From the NCBI GenBank assembly GCA_964551035.1, contig CAZKBK010000008.1:1-64000 (forward strand): 64,000 nt of DNA, given 5' to 3'. This document shows positions 9,301-17,991 of this stretch, piece after piece. A model generated the notes under the pieces. It saw only the letters and a list, made by a program, of their open reading frames with translations, was not told the DNA's origin and did not search any database. Source of the DNA: Chryseosolibacter sp964551035 (GTDB lineage Bacteria > Bacteroidota > Bacteroidia > Cytophagales > Cyclobacteriaceae). The number at the start of each line of letters is the position of its first letter. The first letter of the stretch is position 1. The translations under genes and the position numbers were made by a program.

Positions 9301-11226
9301 TTCATCCGCGCAATACACGGCGGGATATCGGAATGGCTCCACGCCGATCTCAACGGTAAAGTTCTCGATGGTGCGATGGGGCATAACGATTTCGTTTGAG
9401 GGTGCCGGATCCTGAGGATAGCATCCGGGAGCGCTGACTTTGCAAACAACAACGGCATTGTCGGGCTCACTCCAACTTTCGCGGGCAAAATTCTTATCCG
9501 GGTCGGATTGCGGCGGCGGGAATTCCGCAAGGTTGTCGGGGTTATTCTCTCTCTCAGCGCCATTGACATACCACGCATAGGTCGCACCCGGTGGTACATC
9601 GCTTTCGCTTGAAATCCAGAAGCGGATCTCGCTTCCCGGACATATCTCCGTAAAGCCCGTCGAGATCGACAGGGACATGGCAGGCAACGTCGGTTGCACT
9701 TCAATTTCGCGGCTCGACGTCTGGGGCCCACCGCAACCCTGGGCTGTGAACTTCACCGTGGCCGTTCCGTAAAAGCCCGCATCCCAGGTGACCACGCCGG
9801 TCGATGCGTTGATCGTACTATTGCCTGCATTCTCCAGCGTCCAGGCGAAGCTGTCGGCGTTGCTGGCCGTGGCGTTGAAGTCTGTCGTTCCCGCGCCCTG
9901 GCAGCGACGGTTGGTACTGCAAAGTGTTTCCCCCGAAGCGCAGATGATCCCCGTAACCGATACCGGCGACTTGATGCTGAAGGGAGCACCGTTCATCGGC
10001 ACTGAATACTCGGCGGACGTTCCGGAAATACACGGGTCGGCCCCGATCGTTGCCCTGACCTTTATGACGTCACCCTGGCTGATAAACACCGGATCATAGA
10101 TCGACGGATCCACATGATTGTTGTCCAGCGGTACATCGTTTTTATACCACTGGTAGTTGGATGTCGGATGTGACGCGTTAGCCTGGAAGGAAATTTCATC
10201 CTCGCAATACGCCAGCGGTGGCGATTTCGAGGGTAGCACGGCGAACCCCACCGTAAAGGGTTCATCCTGGCCCACGTCAATGGTCAGCGCGTTCGATCCT
10301 TTCGGCTTGGGCGTGGCACAGGCCTCGCTGGAGGTGATCTCCAGGCGCACCGTCGAATTGTCCGGATAGTCCCAGGTGTTGTCGACAAAATGGGTATGCG
10401 CCGGTTGTTCAGGAAGGTAGTTATCCGGCGGCGTCACAGGGTTGTCGTTCACATACCACTGGTACGCGGACGGCGTTGTTCCCCAGTTGCCCCCCGTGGC
10501 TGTGATCCGAACACGCCCACCCGGACAAACCGGGCTGTCTGTGACTTCCTGGAGTGAAACCGTTACATCCAGGGGATCCGTTACGGCAATAGAAAGCGGG
10601 GCTGATGTGACGAAGGAGGGTGAAGCACAGGGCGCGTTGGTTGATAGGGAAACGGTCACATCATCGCCAGCATCGAGACTGCTGGTGGCGAAACTCGAGC
10701 CTGACTCGCCCGACACCACATTGCCGTTGATTCGCCATGAGTAGATCGGGTTCGTTCCACCATGCTGGAGATTGGCTGCGGAGAAGGTCACCACCTCCTG
10801 GCCGTCCCCACAAATGCTGCTCTTGTTTGCAGAAATATCTATTTGAGGCTGAACGGAGCTATAAACCGTGAAACTTCTGCTATCGGACCCCGGGGTTCCA
10901 CCCGACGGGCACGAATAGTTCGCCGAAATGGTGTAGGTAGCTGCGTTTTGGAAAGTAACGCGTATCTGATTGTAGGCAACCGGGCTGGAACTGGTTTGAA
11001 CGTATTGAATGGAGACGCCGGTAGAGGGTGATACGGTCCAGTTGGACTGGCTGGTCACTGCCGGGCTGCCGCAGTTGGGCCCTCCCATGATAAAGAAGAC
11101 CACCTGGCTCCCGGGGCAGGCGTAGGAACTTGTGGTGTTTACCTGTTGCGCGGAGCCCGAAAATGGCAGCGCCAAAAGTGACGCGAGAAAAAACAGGCCA
11201 AAACCGATGTAGCGTTTCGTTTCCAT
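6361..11226 (-). CDS. RhsB: Ig-like domains plus Rhs/YD core (DUF6443-type)
   Basis: About 1621 aa. I chose the ATG at 11226, because METKRYIGFGLFFL... starts a clean signal peptide (cleavage near FSGSAQ) and lies 4 bp after the upstream stop. A further in-frame ATG at 11250 would overlap rhsA by 20 bp. Residues 25 to about 900 hold serial Ig/PKD-like domains with paired cysteines and repeated motifs (CEDEISFQANASHP, CADEVTFEAIASHP, YQWYKND). After about residue 930 comes a DUF6443-like region (ARGKSYFDLTG) and YD repeats (YTHYDKLGRPVESGEY, YSYDEMGRVVW, YQYDFLGNVLQV), ending with YNIHGWLTQINHPD and DVFGMVLDYYESA. It then stops after some 60 residues of unrelated sequence, without the usual end of an Rhs core. 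The Rhs part presumably folds into shell strands outside the inner membrane. Confidence 0.9.
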   Translation of the reverse strand: METKRYIGFGLFFLASLLALPFSGSAQQVNTTSSYACPGSQVVFFIMGGPNCGSPAVTSQSNWTVSPSTGVSIQYVQTSSSPVAYNQIRVTFQNAATYTISANYSCPSGGTPGSDSRSFTVYSSVQPQIDISANKSSICGDGQEVVTFSAANLQHGGTNPIYSWRINGNVVSGESGSSFATSSLDAGDDVTVSLSTNAPCASPSFVTSAPLSIAVTDPLDVTVSLQEVTDSPVCPGGRVRITATGGNWGTTPSAYQWYVNDNPVTPPDNYLPEQPAHTHFVDNTWDYPDNSTVRLEITSSEACATPKPKGSNALTIDVGQDEPFTVGFAVLPSKSPPLAYCEDEISFQANASHPTSNYQWYKNDVPLDNNHVDPSIYDPVFISQGDVIKVRATIGADPCISGTSAEYSVPMNGAPFSIKSPVSVTGIICASGETLCSTNRRCQGAGTTDFNATASNADSFAWTLENAGNSTINASTGVVTWDAGFYGTATVKFTAQGCGGPQTSSREIEVQPTLPAMSLSISTGFTEICPGSEIRFWISSESDVPPGATYAWYVNGAERENNPDNLAEFPPPQSDPDKNFARESWSEPDNAVVVCKVSAPGCYPQDPAPSNEIVMPHRTIENFTVEIGVEPFRYPAVYCADEVTFEAIASHPAVVHWYKNDDLLHTGMAYDPVFYVSTDEIRIVATSDDAGACFQNSVPQTAEAALNKDFFEIQEPVGVPEVFSTSGTDQCQDGADSHFYAVADAATSFIWSITPGAGTLTPSGTQNSSVAVDWAPDFTGAAAIEVTAVGCLDDQNDDFPYEIHPKPATPDFQTALFCDFDLVQLQGTPNAQVAEFRWFNNNGEYLATGTEYPVGILRAGMYAYQAEAVSVYGCISAERKLLPVQVVSSCDDNLSWIETISYSPVEPGTDEVIARGKSYFDLTGTLLQNQTWRRIPNETGGFDEQVWATQPIRDEFGREVVQTFPAPTGQSDFQYKHWFVVAQDGTRYDHSHFDEPVDDEQGTLGAYFAPNDEHRPVTGYPYSRADFYDDGTGEPRYAAGPGETHRLGSGHETLSGTFPVYDELGDYLERRLVALPGIQQDGSLANEGVQSVARDENGRLAVSIADKSGKAVLSGRAGTEEDHVLAMNNVVKSGGDPLADPSSPDYFPYRPMTYFYLLEDGPVTITGSADFVAEDIVSNTGKDPGETFADAEGIWPAGFYRILLNNTASAITLSYTNYLLDVSCQFYDDAGRLRVSVSPNGYLTWTQAPDDYALIDKTTYTYNHQGWLLSMTEPDAGTTNYVYRKDGKIRFSRNASQAGSNRFSYTHYDKLGRPVESGEYQGTDLTFVPMDDANFAASAMNSLLEMPADEITWNIADRSDWVRTHYDYPYTIQEGDPIPNLPAQAFVQHFVRGAVSWTENAHIRTWYSYDEMGRVVWMAQQPAALQRTFLTEYQYDFLGNVLQVVNSTYENGTRSFEFYHHYAYDVERRLHQVHTSTDGSDRKLRATYEYYLHGPLKRIVLGNDLQGIDFVYNIHGWLTQINHPDADQDPGDDGNDVFGMVLDYYESALTDLFQTAMVPSPRDPSRHHRLIDAEYILEQSALTTGAQIAFRTAGADWRQSIRGMLDMSAKQGEAHDGTLNR

Positions 11227-11230
11227 AGTC

Positions 11231-14200
11231 TCAGTTTGATTCTCCTGCATAATGATATTTTACCTCTGCCACCTTCGTGCGGTCATACGTGAATGTTTCA
11301 CGGTGCGTGGATATCAATCTTCCCATGTCGTCGTAGGTGAATTCCGTGTAGAGGTTGTTTGCATCAAGGATATGCGACAACTCACCCCATTCATTGTAGA
11401 CATAGCTTGTCATGGTGGCATCGTAGGGGTGGACGCGGAAGTCGTCGACGTACACCGGCGAGGTGGCATGATTCACCAAAAGCACTTTGATCTGATCACT
11501 ATCGATTGGTAGCAAAAAATTGATATTGAGTTGGTACCAACCATTCGACTTATGACTCTCCACCGGGCCATTCAGCGAAAGGGCAGCTTGATTGTCTGTT
11601 TCTGCTTTTAATTCGACACTTGGCAGGCTGCCATCTGAATTCGCACGAACCCACACACTTGCACGATATACATTATTTGGATTTTTTAACTCGCTTTTTG
11701 AGGCTTCATAGGTGAACCCTGTGTCGCCCGCATTAATCAACAACCCAAAAGTGCCAGTGTGACTGCTCCCCTGGCTGGCGTCCTTTACACCGCTCCCTGG
11801 CGAGACGTTTCCGCCAAACTTCCCCCATACCAGTTTATCCTCGGCGCCGGAATAGGCGAAATCACAGTATCCAGCATTAGCAATAGTTGCACGCACCCTG
11901 ATTCGGTCGGACAGCATCCTTGTAGCGGCATAGTTGCCATTGATGTCTTTCGCCTGAAGGGCATTTGAATTCACGTCCACCAAATCCACTTCAGCCGTTT
12001 TTTGCCATTGGGCAGTATTGGGCGGATCGGATGAAAAGTCAAAGGGCAAAAAAGAACTCGTTGGAAACAGATCAGTGGCTGGTACTTGCGAGTCTCCCAC
12101 CCATATATAATTCTCGTGCTTGCGCCAAACATTATGAGATGAGGGATTTGTCTCGATGTCTCCCAACTCATTCACTAATGGAATTGCGTTTGTCCACGTC
12201 TGAACATCTGCGCCCAAAATACCCGGATACTGACCGACGCGGTAGGTAGTCGACCCGGCTTCCTGAGTCAGCATATTTTTTCCGCCTGAATACGCGAGGC
12301 CCATGCCTCCATACTTGCGATGTGCCGGTATGGTTTCCGTGACGAAAACATTTCCAAAGCCATCTTCCGTGCGGGTTTTCACAATTGCGCCGGAATGGTA
12401 GTCAAATGCAACGTTTTCCACTTTGGTCACAATTCCAGTCTTATAATTGATAGTGGTTTCAGAGACTTGGACGCTCGGGTATCTCACTTTCTTGGACAGA
12501 ATGCCGTAAAGCGTATACGAATCTGGTTCGGTCTCTCCTTCGTCTGGATTCAAAATGATTCGCGCATCAGCAAAGGCTTCTTCAATGACTCCCTGATTAC
12601 CAAATTCCGAAAGCTTCGCTAAAAAAACCGCAGCATCAAAATCGTCATGAAGATACCCGTTTACGGTTTCCGACATTTTTAAGCCATTCTTATCATAAAG
12701 GATAACACGTTTCAAACTGCCCATAATTGCAGTAAAATCACGAATTACCGTCTTGTAAGAGGCTGTCGTCGACACCTTGTTTACCGGCAGGTTAAAGACT
12801 TGTCCTTCGTATCCCGTTTGATCATTGAGCGCACCGTAAGATGTAAATGAGGACAACTGGCTGTACAAAGGGTTACTGGTGCCATTGGACCATGGCACGG
12901 AAATGTCAATCGTACGAGGTGAAAAGACTTCGAACTGGTATTCGCTTTTCCCTGGGAAAGTTCTTCGCCCATGTTCGTCTTCAACTTCCTCTGTTGTTCT
13001 AACCCACTCATACATCACTCCAGGGCCGGGTAGTTCTCGTGCGTTGGCAAAAAGCACCCGGAATCGATCGTATATATCAGAGTAGTAACTTTCCCGGTAT
13101 TCATCCATTACTCCGTTTTGAATAACATCAAGGCATGAGTTAAGGTCCTTAACCCTCTCAACCGGAATTGAAAAACCCAGCGGCTCATATGGCGTGACAC
13201 CATTGAAATACTCATAGTTTGTTGAGCGCGCACGAGAGAAGGAACGATTCGTTATCTTTTTTACGCGGAGGCCTCCTCCGTACGGAGAGAATACTTTTGT
13301 ACTGATTATCTCTCCCCCCAAAAAAATTGGTGCGGAAGCGTCGAGCTGGTCTAAGGGAATGCAGTCGTCTTCCGAGGATTGAATGATGTCCTCTTCCTTG
13401 TAGTCTGGCTGCTCATTCAAACAGATAGCGCCTGCCGGGTAACGGTCGTGAAAGTTGTAATCTACTATCAAGGTATTTCCGGACACTGATTCAATCGCAA
13501 TTTCGACGGAACTCCAGTAGTCATCCATGTACCATTTATAGATCAAACCCTTTTCATCGTCGTTACAGTAGAATTGCCACTTGTCATTGCCTGGATTGGA
13601 AAGCGTGTACTTTATCGCAGTAACAAACCGAAGATTGATTTTATCGTTGTCCGTAAGGCCGTACTCTGATACATTTTCAAACAAGGTAAGTTTCGTCTTG
13701 TTCCCGGCAACCAGTTCAATGTTCTTTATTTGAATATTGGAAAGGCTTTTCAGAGCGCTGGAGTATACGTCAGACTCGTACTCAATTTCAACCGTTGAAC
13801 CCAACGAAGTGGTAATCTCCCGAAGACTCCAAACATCGACCGAACGCGCGGACGTCGACGTGGTCATCCTTTTCACATTTTCACTCTTCAACGTTGCGGC
13901 ATTAGCATAGTCTGGGCTGAAATCTGACTTATAATAGCCCCACAGATCAAAAAAGCCTTCCTGAAACGGAGGATTTTTTGTCCTGAAAAGCATCTTTGGC
14001 TCATCAAGGCCAAATCTACCCCCACTCACGGTTGAATAGAAAGCAACATCCAACTGCTCGGAATCTGTTAACACGTCAACGATCCGGCCATAAACAGTAC
14101 TTGTGTTGACATCCAAATAGAACAGTTCGCCTTTCTGAAAATTGTGCGAAAGGAAGTCAGCGACCTTCAAGCGCATCCATGCAGCTCCGCCATCCGGTGG

Positions 14201-16759
14201 ATCTTCCTGACTTCTTACTGCCGTAAATGTTGAAGGTTTGTCGTACGTAAATTTCATTGGAGGTAAGAAATCGCCGCCTCCGTAGCCGTAAACTTTCAAT
14301 GATTTCAAGGTCAATTTGCCACTAGGTCCGGTGGTCTGCTCACCCGTATTCAAAACATCAAGGGCCGAACGATAACTATTGGGTGTTCCCAGGCAAAGGG
14401 AGTAGTCGAAATCGAAGGCAATCTTTTTAAGACACTTCGCCTCCAACACCGAAGCAACTCCCCCGGCGATATCAAACTTGTCGATCACATTTCTGCCATG
14501 CGTGTTTTTGCCCAAATCTTGATCCTGCCCGTTTGAGTGGTAATAGATATTCCCTTGCTCAGCAAGGTCGTCGGTGCTGCCCAAGCTTGAAACGTCGTCG
14601 TTCCTCAACAGATAAATCGACGTAAGTCGTAACGTGGTGACCGCATAGTCCGTGTAGGATTCGCCGGCATACGTTCGAATCAATTCTGTGTAACTCCCAT
14701 TATCAAGGCCCTCAAAACTGTTTGCTTCGTCTGTGACGGAATTCGGGTGCTCATGTAACACACCCTTTCCGTCCAATCTGAGCTCCTTCACGAAAATTGC
14801 CGTATGTGTCTGTGTCCGGATCGAGTTGAGATAATACAATTCCTTTTTGCCCTTGGAATAAATGCTGAATTCCTGATCGAGATCTTTATTCAGGCCCGAA
14901 GAAGGATTGCGCCACCCATACGCACCCGTCCATTTCCCATATTCAAACGTCACCCAATAACCCCAGTCATCCTGGTCTGCAAATCCATTTGCATTGCGGT
15001 CAACGTAGTCGGGGCCTGTCACGGCGGTTAGAAGCCAGGTATAGGCATACCTTTCAATTTTTTTCAAAGAATTGAATCGATGAATCAGGTGATCATCCAG
15101 CCTCCCGGAATACTGATATTCATCGTAGCTGTAGACCGGTAGGGCGTAGTGATACGTGACGCCACTTTCATTCACAATCTTATAACCTCCGACCTTATCG
15201 TCATTCAATCTGGCAAAGCCAAGCGCCCGACAGTCGATGAAACCATCGTGGATTGCTGCATCGGTGGAAGGAGGATAAGGATCACCATTTACATCTCGTC
15301 CGGTGCCATAGAGAATCTGACGGTTCGTATACCACCTCACATGTTTTGAACCGGGGAGAAAATTCTCCTCCTCATCGAACTGATCGCTGCCACTCTCGCC
15401 CGTCAACCTGTTGGGGTCAAAACTAAACGTAAGAGGCGTTTGAGCATCTGTTTGAAAATTATCAAGGCTAACATCGTGTTGAAAACGATTGGAGAAATCA
15501 TCAACAAATCTGAAATGAGCGTTATCGTTTACACCAAGGGGATATGACTTGACGCGCACCGTGTCACCATTCATCTTGGTCTGTCGGAGGAGATAAGCCT
15601 TATAATGGTACGGGCGAATGGCGCCTGAAATTCCCTGGCCAAGCACACTATAATTATCGTAGTCAACAAAGGAGCCGCTCACATATTCGTCTGGGATCTT
15701 TTCGCTCCGGGGCAGGTTTGGATTTTCAATGTCGTATACATCGAAGGCATGGTCGTCCAAATAACTCGCTCCGGGAAGTGTCTCGGGAAAGTATAGCGCC
15801 CCGTTCGTGTACACCTGGGCCGTTTCGTCGATCCAGTATCGCTGATATGATTTTCCCAATCTTAGGCTAACATACCCCGAAATCGGAATATCGACTGAAA
15901 AATTATATCCCTTCGTACTGACCTTTCCGCTATTCCTGTTTTCAACCTTTCCGGAGATTCCGCCCGCCGACATGGAGCTGCCGCCGACACTCGACATGGA
16001 TGCGCCAACTAGAGATTGCTTCCTGTCGTTTTTTCCATATGAGACACCTACCGAGGCGGTGGCCGAGGCCTTTCCGTCGCCGTCGACGGACATTCCGAGT
16101 TGCGTTGCCGCAGAAAGACCACCCTTCGTTGCCATTCCGATCCCTACCGATACGCCAGCACTCGACCACCTGTCACCATAGGGTGAGACACCACCTTGAA
16201 AGCCGGTTCTAGCGCTAAACCTTCCATAACCTTCTGTAACGCCGAACCCGTAGTAATACCCTACACCGGAGCCGCGGTAAGTATCGTCAGCAAAAATAAG
16301 CCCTGCAGAGATCGATGCCATTCCGGACCGGCCGACGTTGACGCCAATAGTTACACTTTCGGTAGACCCGCCCTGCCAAAACGATCTATCGCTGTTGAGA
16401 ACATTGAGAAAGTCATCAGCATACCCGTTCACACTACGGTTGATCGCGCCGGGATTTAAAGTCCAGCCCAGCCCTACCCACGAAGCATCCAACAACGGTT
16501 GGATTCCGGCATGATACGACAAGGACAACGGATACCCCCCTCCCGGCCCGGGCACTTCCAGCAGCGGAATGTTGTAAACAAAATCCCCCGTCGCCAGATT
16601 CACCATGTCGGTCGTGTCCACTGGCTCGAAGCTCGTATACTCCGGCGCCGTCGGCCCTGCCGTCAAGGCCAGCGCCACATTCGGCAAGGCGGTGCTGGCC
16701 AGCATTTCAATGATGAAGAAAATCGCAAAGGCTTTGAGGAGAATTCGGTTGCGTATCAT
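11231..16759 (-). CDS. RhsA: large exported Rhs/YD protein
   Basis: 1842 aa from the ATG at 16759. A hydrophobic N-terminus (MIRNRILLKAFAIFFIIEM...) acts as signal or anchor. Residues about 38-80 hold the opening typical of Bacteroidota Rhs proteins (FEPVDTTDMVNLATGDFVYN, IPLLEVPGPGGGYPLSLSYH). Residues about 125-300 are rich in Gly and Ser and look like repeated beta strands. The long middle part has few recognisable motifs, and the C-terminus has clear YD repeats (YVYNEWGELSHILDANN, FTYDDMGRLISTHRETF). It stops 4 bp before the rhsB start, so translation is probably coupled. Base composition drops inside the gene: hand-counted lines at 12901, 13681 and 14281 give 43%, 38% and 47% G+C, against 57-62% in lines of rhsB. 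No toxin domain is visible. Confidence 0.9.
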   Translation of the reverse strand: MIRNRILLKAFAIFFIIEMLASTALPNVALALTAGPTAPEYTSFEPVDTTDMVNLATGDFVYNIPLLEVPGPGGGYPLSLSYHAGIQPLLDASWVGLGWTLNPGAINRSVNGYADDFLNVLNSDRSFWQGGSTESVTIGVNVGRSGMASISAGLIFADDTYRGSGVGYYYGFGVTEGYGRFSARTGFQGGVSPYGDRWSSAGVSVGIGMATKGGLSAATQLGMSVDGDGKASATASVGVSYGKNDRKQSLVGASMSSVGGSSMSAGGISGKVENRNSGKVSTKGYNFSVDIPISGYVSLRLGKSYQRYWIDETAQVYTNGALYFPETLPGASYLDDHAFDVYDIENPNLPRSEKIPDEYVSGSFVDYDNYSVLGQGISGAIRPYHYKAYLLRQTKMNGDTVRVKSYPLGVNDNAHFRFVDDFSNRFQHDVSLDNFQTDAQTPLTFSFDPNRLTGESGSDQFDEEENFLPGSKHVRWYTNRQILYGTGRDVNGDPYPPSTDAAIHDGFIDCRALGFARLNDDKVGGYKIVNESGVTYHYALPVYSYDEYQYSGRLDDHLIHRFNSLKKIERYAYTWLLTAVTGPDYVDRNANGFADQDDWGYWVTFEYGKWTGAYGWRNPSSGLNKDLDQEFSIYSKGKKELYYLNSIRTQTHTAIFVKELRLDGKGVLHEHPNSVTDEANSFEGLDNGSYTELIRTYAGESYTDYAVTTLRLTSIYLLRNDDVSSLGSTDDLAEQGNIYYHSNGQDQDLGKNTHGRNVIDKFDIAGGVASVLEAKCLKKIAFDFDYSLCLGTPNSYRSALDVLNTGEQTTGPSGKLTLKSLKVYGYGGGDFLPPMKFTYDKPSTFTAVRSQEDPPDGGAAWMRLKVADFLSHNFQKGELFYLDVNTSTVYGRIVDVLTDSEQLDVAFYSTVSGGRFGLDEPKMLFRTKNPPFQEGFFDLWGYYKSDFSPDYANAATLKSENVKRMTTSTSARSVDVWSLREITTSLGSTVEIEYESDVYSSALKSLSNIQIKNIELVAGNKTKLTLFENVSEYGLTDNDKINLRFVTAIKYTLSNPGNDKWQFYCNDDEKGLIYKWYMDDYWSSVEIAIESVSGNTLIVDYNFHDRYPAGAICLNEQPDYKEEDIIQSSEDDCIPLDQLDASAPIFLGGEIISTKVFSPYGGGLRVKKITNRSFSRARSTNYEYFNGVTPYEPLGFSIPVERVKDLNSCLDVIQNGVMDEYRESYYSDIYDRFRVLFANARELPGPGVMYEWVRTTEEVEDEHGRRTFPGKSEYQFEVFSPRTIDISVPWSNGTSNPLYSQLSSFTSYGALNDQTGYEGQVFNLPVNKVSTTASYKTVIRDFTAIMGSLKRVILYDKNGLKMSETVNGYLHDDFDAAVFLAKLSEFGNQGVIEEAFADARIILNPDEGETEPDSYTLYGILSKKVRYPSVQVSETTINYKTGIVTKVENVAFDYHSGAIVKTRTEDGFGNVFVTETIPAHRKYGGMGLAYSGGKNMLTQEAGSTTYRVGQYPGILGADVQTWTNAIPLVNELGDIETNPSSHNVWRKHENYIWVGDSQVPATDLFPTSSFLPFDFSSDPPNTAQWQKTAEVDLVDVNSNALQAKDINGNYAATRMLSDRIRVRATIANAGYCDFAYSGAEDKLVWGKFGGNVSPGSGVKDASQGSSHTGTFGLLINAGDTGFTYEASKSELKNPNNVYRASVWVRANSDGSLPSVELKAETDNQAALSLNGPVESHKSNGWYQLNINFLLPIDSDQIKVLLVNHATSPVYVDDFRVHPYDATMTSYVYNEWGELSHILDANNLYTEFTYDDMGRLISTHRETFTYDRTKVAEVKYHYAGESN

Positions 16760-16787
16760 GTCGCGAAACGTTTTATCGTTGGTCTTT

Positions 16788-16811
16788 TTTTATCAATTCT
16801 TTTATCAATTC
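16788..16811. repeat. Perfect 12-bp tandem duplication across a stop codon
   Basis: The 12-mer TTTTATCAATTC occurs twice head to tail. Read on the minus strand, the TGA of the lipoprotein gene lies in one copy, and the other copy falls in the 45-bp gap before rhsA. It looks like a replication-slippage duplication. Confidence 0.8.
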
Positions 16812-17428
16812 GTAAACTTTAAAGGCGGTACGTTGTCCAGGTCTTCACGCCTGAACCGGAAGCGTTGGTTCCCGACGCCCAACCCGAACTCGTCGAGGTT
16901 AAACTGGACCCATTCGTCGTTGCGGGCTTTTTCCCGGGCGAAGACAAACAAGAGGTCGGTGGACTGGCTCAGGCCGAAGGTACGGTTCAACATAAAATCG
17001 GCAACGGGAATGGTGTCCCGCGCCGAGGTGGTCAGGGTGACGTACTCGCGCATGCGGAACGAGAGGGTTTGCACGAGTGCGCTGTACTGTCCCATGCCAC
17101 CGTCGAGCTGGTGGAGTGCTTCTTTCGAATCGCGGGAAAGGCTGAGAATGAAGTAATAGTAGCGCCCGTACTTTTCGCGCAGGCCGGATACCTCCGCTGT
17201 GTCGTATGGGCCGCCGTCGAGCTCCTGGTGTACGAGGAGGTCTGTAGGGCGATAGGTAAGCTGTACCTGGTATCCGTCTATGCCGGCCTCTTTGGTGAGG
17301 TCATTTTCCGGCGACAGCACGAAAGCCTGCAACGCTTCGGCGGAGTCAAATTCAGAAACGGCGCAGGCCGATAACAACGCGGCGGCGACCGCGAAACATG
17401 CGCGTACAAGGGGTCTTGTCGGTATCAA
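16805..17428 (-). CDS. Exported lipoprotein of the Rhs cluster
   Basis: 207 aa. The N-terminus MIPTRPLVRACFAVAAALLS followed by AC is a lipoprotein signal with the lipidated Cys at residue 22. The start is a TTG: no ATG or GTG lies upstream of the signal peptide before an in-frame TAA. I do not recognise the family. The mature protein is charged and soluble-looking, with a Tyr-rich segment (REKYGRYYYFILSLSRDSKE) and a C-terminal part rich in Arg and Phe. It starts 23 bp after the ompH-like gene and ends 45 bp before rhsA, so it is likely an outer-membrane or periplasmic accessory factor for Rhs assembly or surface display. Confidence 0.8.
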   Translation of the reverse strand: MIPTRPLVRACFAVAAALLSACAVSEFDSAEALQAFVLSPENDLTKEAGIDGYQVQLTYRPTDLLVHQELDGGPYDTAEVSGLREKYGRYYYFILSLSRDSKEALHQLDGGMGQYSALVQTLSFRMREYVTLTTSARDTIPVADFMLNRTFGLSQSTDLLFVFAREKARNDEWVQFNLDEFGLGVGNQRFRFRREDLDNVPPLKFTN

Positions 17429-17451
17429 GGGTTTTATTTATTCGCGGGACG

Positions 17452-17991
17452 CTATTGTCCCGAATATTCTTTATTAAGTCCCTCCAGCACTTCTTCCGTT
17501 ATGTCCAGGTGTTCGTCGGCATAGGCGATATTCCCGTATTCCGTCGCTGCCATTACGATCGTATAGCCTTTTCGTTCACCGTATTTTTTCAGGTACGCGT
17601 TGATCTCCCCCACCACTTCGCCCGTCATGCGCGCGTCTTCCTGCTGCGCCTGCGTGCTTAGCGCCTGCTGATAGTCAGCGAGTTGTTTTTGTTTTGTTTT
17701 AATGAGTTCCCGGGAGAGCTCGCGTTCCTTCACGCTCATCTTCGCTTTCTCCTTTTCATACTGCATGATTTGTTGCTGGACTTCATGGGCCAACGTGTCG
17801 ATGTTGGCTTGCCATGCGGTAGCCTTTTGTTGGTAGGCCTTGCGGGCTTCCTGCATACCGAGGTAGTTGTTGATCAACCGGTTTGAGTCCACGTACACGA
17901 TAGAAGTACGCTGGTGGGTAATGTACGTGAGGGCGAGAAGCCCGCCGAGGTTAAGGACCGTCAAAATGAGGGTGATCCTACTTGTTCTCAT
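17452..17991 (-). CDS. OmpH/Skp-family periplasmic chaperone
   Basis: 179 aa. An N-terminal hydrophobic segment (about residues 7-25) may be an uncleaved anchor. It is followed by IVYVDSNRLINNYLGMQEAR, a long Lys/Gln/Glu-rich coiled coil (about residues 50-135) and a C-terminal strand-helix region with GNIAYADEHLDITEEVLEGL, a typical OmpH ending. Skp-type chaperones hold unfolded outer-membrane and exported proteins in the periplasm as trimers with helical arms. As first gene of the Rhs cluster, 23 bp before the lipoprotein gene, it is probably a dedicated chaperone for the giant Rhs and FN3 proteins rather than the housekeeping Skp; that role is inferred from position. Confidence 0.88.
   Translation of the reverse strand: MRTSRITLILTVLNLGGLLALTYITHQRTSIVYVDSNRLINNYLGMQEARKAYQQKATAWQANIDTLAHEVQQQIMQYEKEKAKMSVKERELSRELIKTKQKQLADYQQALSTQAQQEDARMTGEVVGEINAYLKKYGERKGYTIVMAATEYGNIAYADEHLDITEEVLEGLNKEYSGQ

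Noticed and set aside
11231..16759. Reading RhsA-RhsB as a Tc toxin B/C component
   Set aside because: I see no SpvB-type or Tc-specific middle domain; the opening and YD motifs match general Bacteroidota Rhs proteins.
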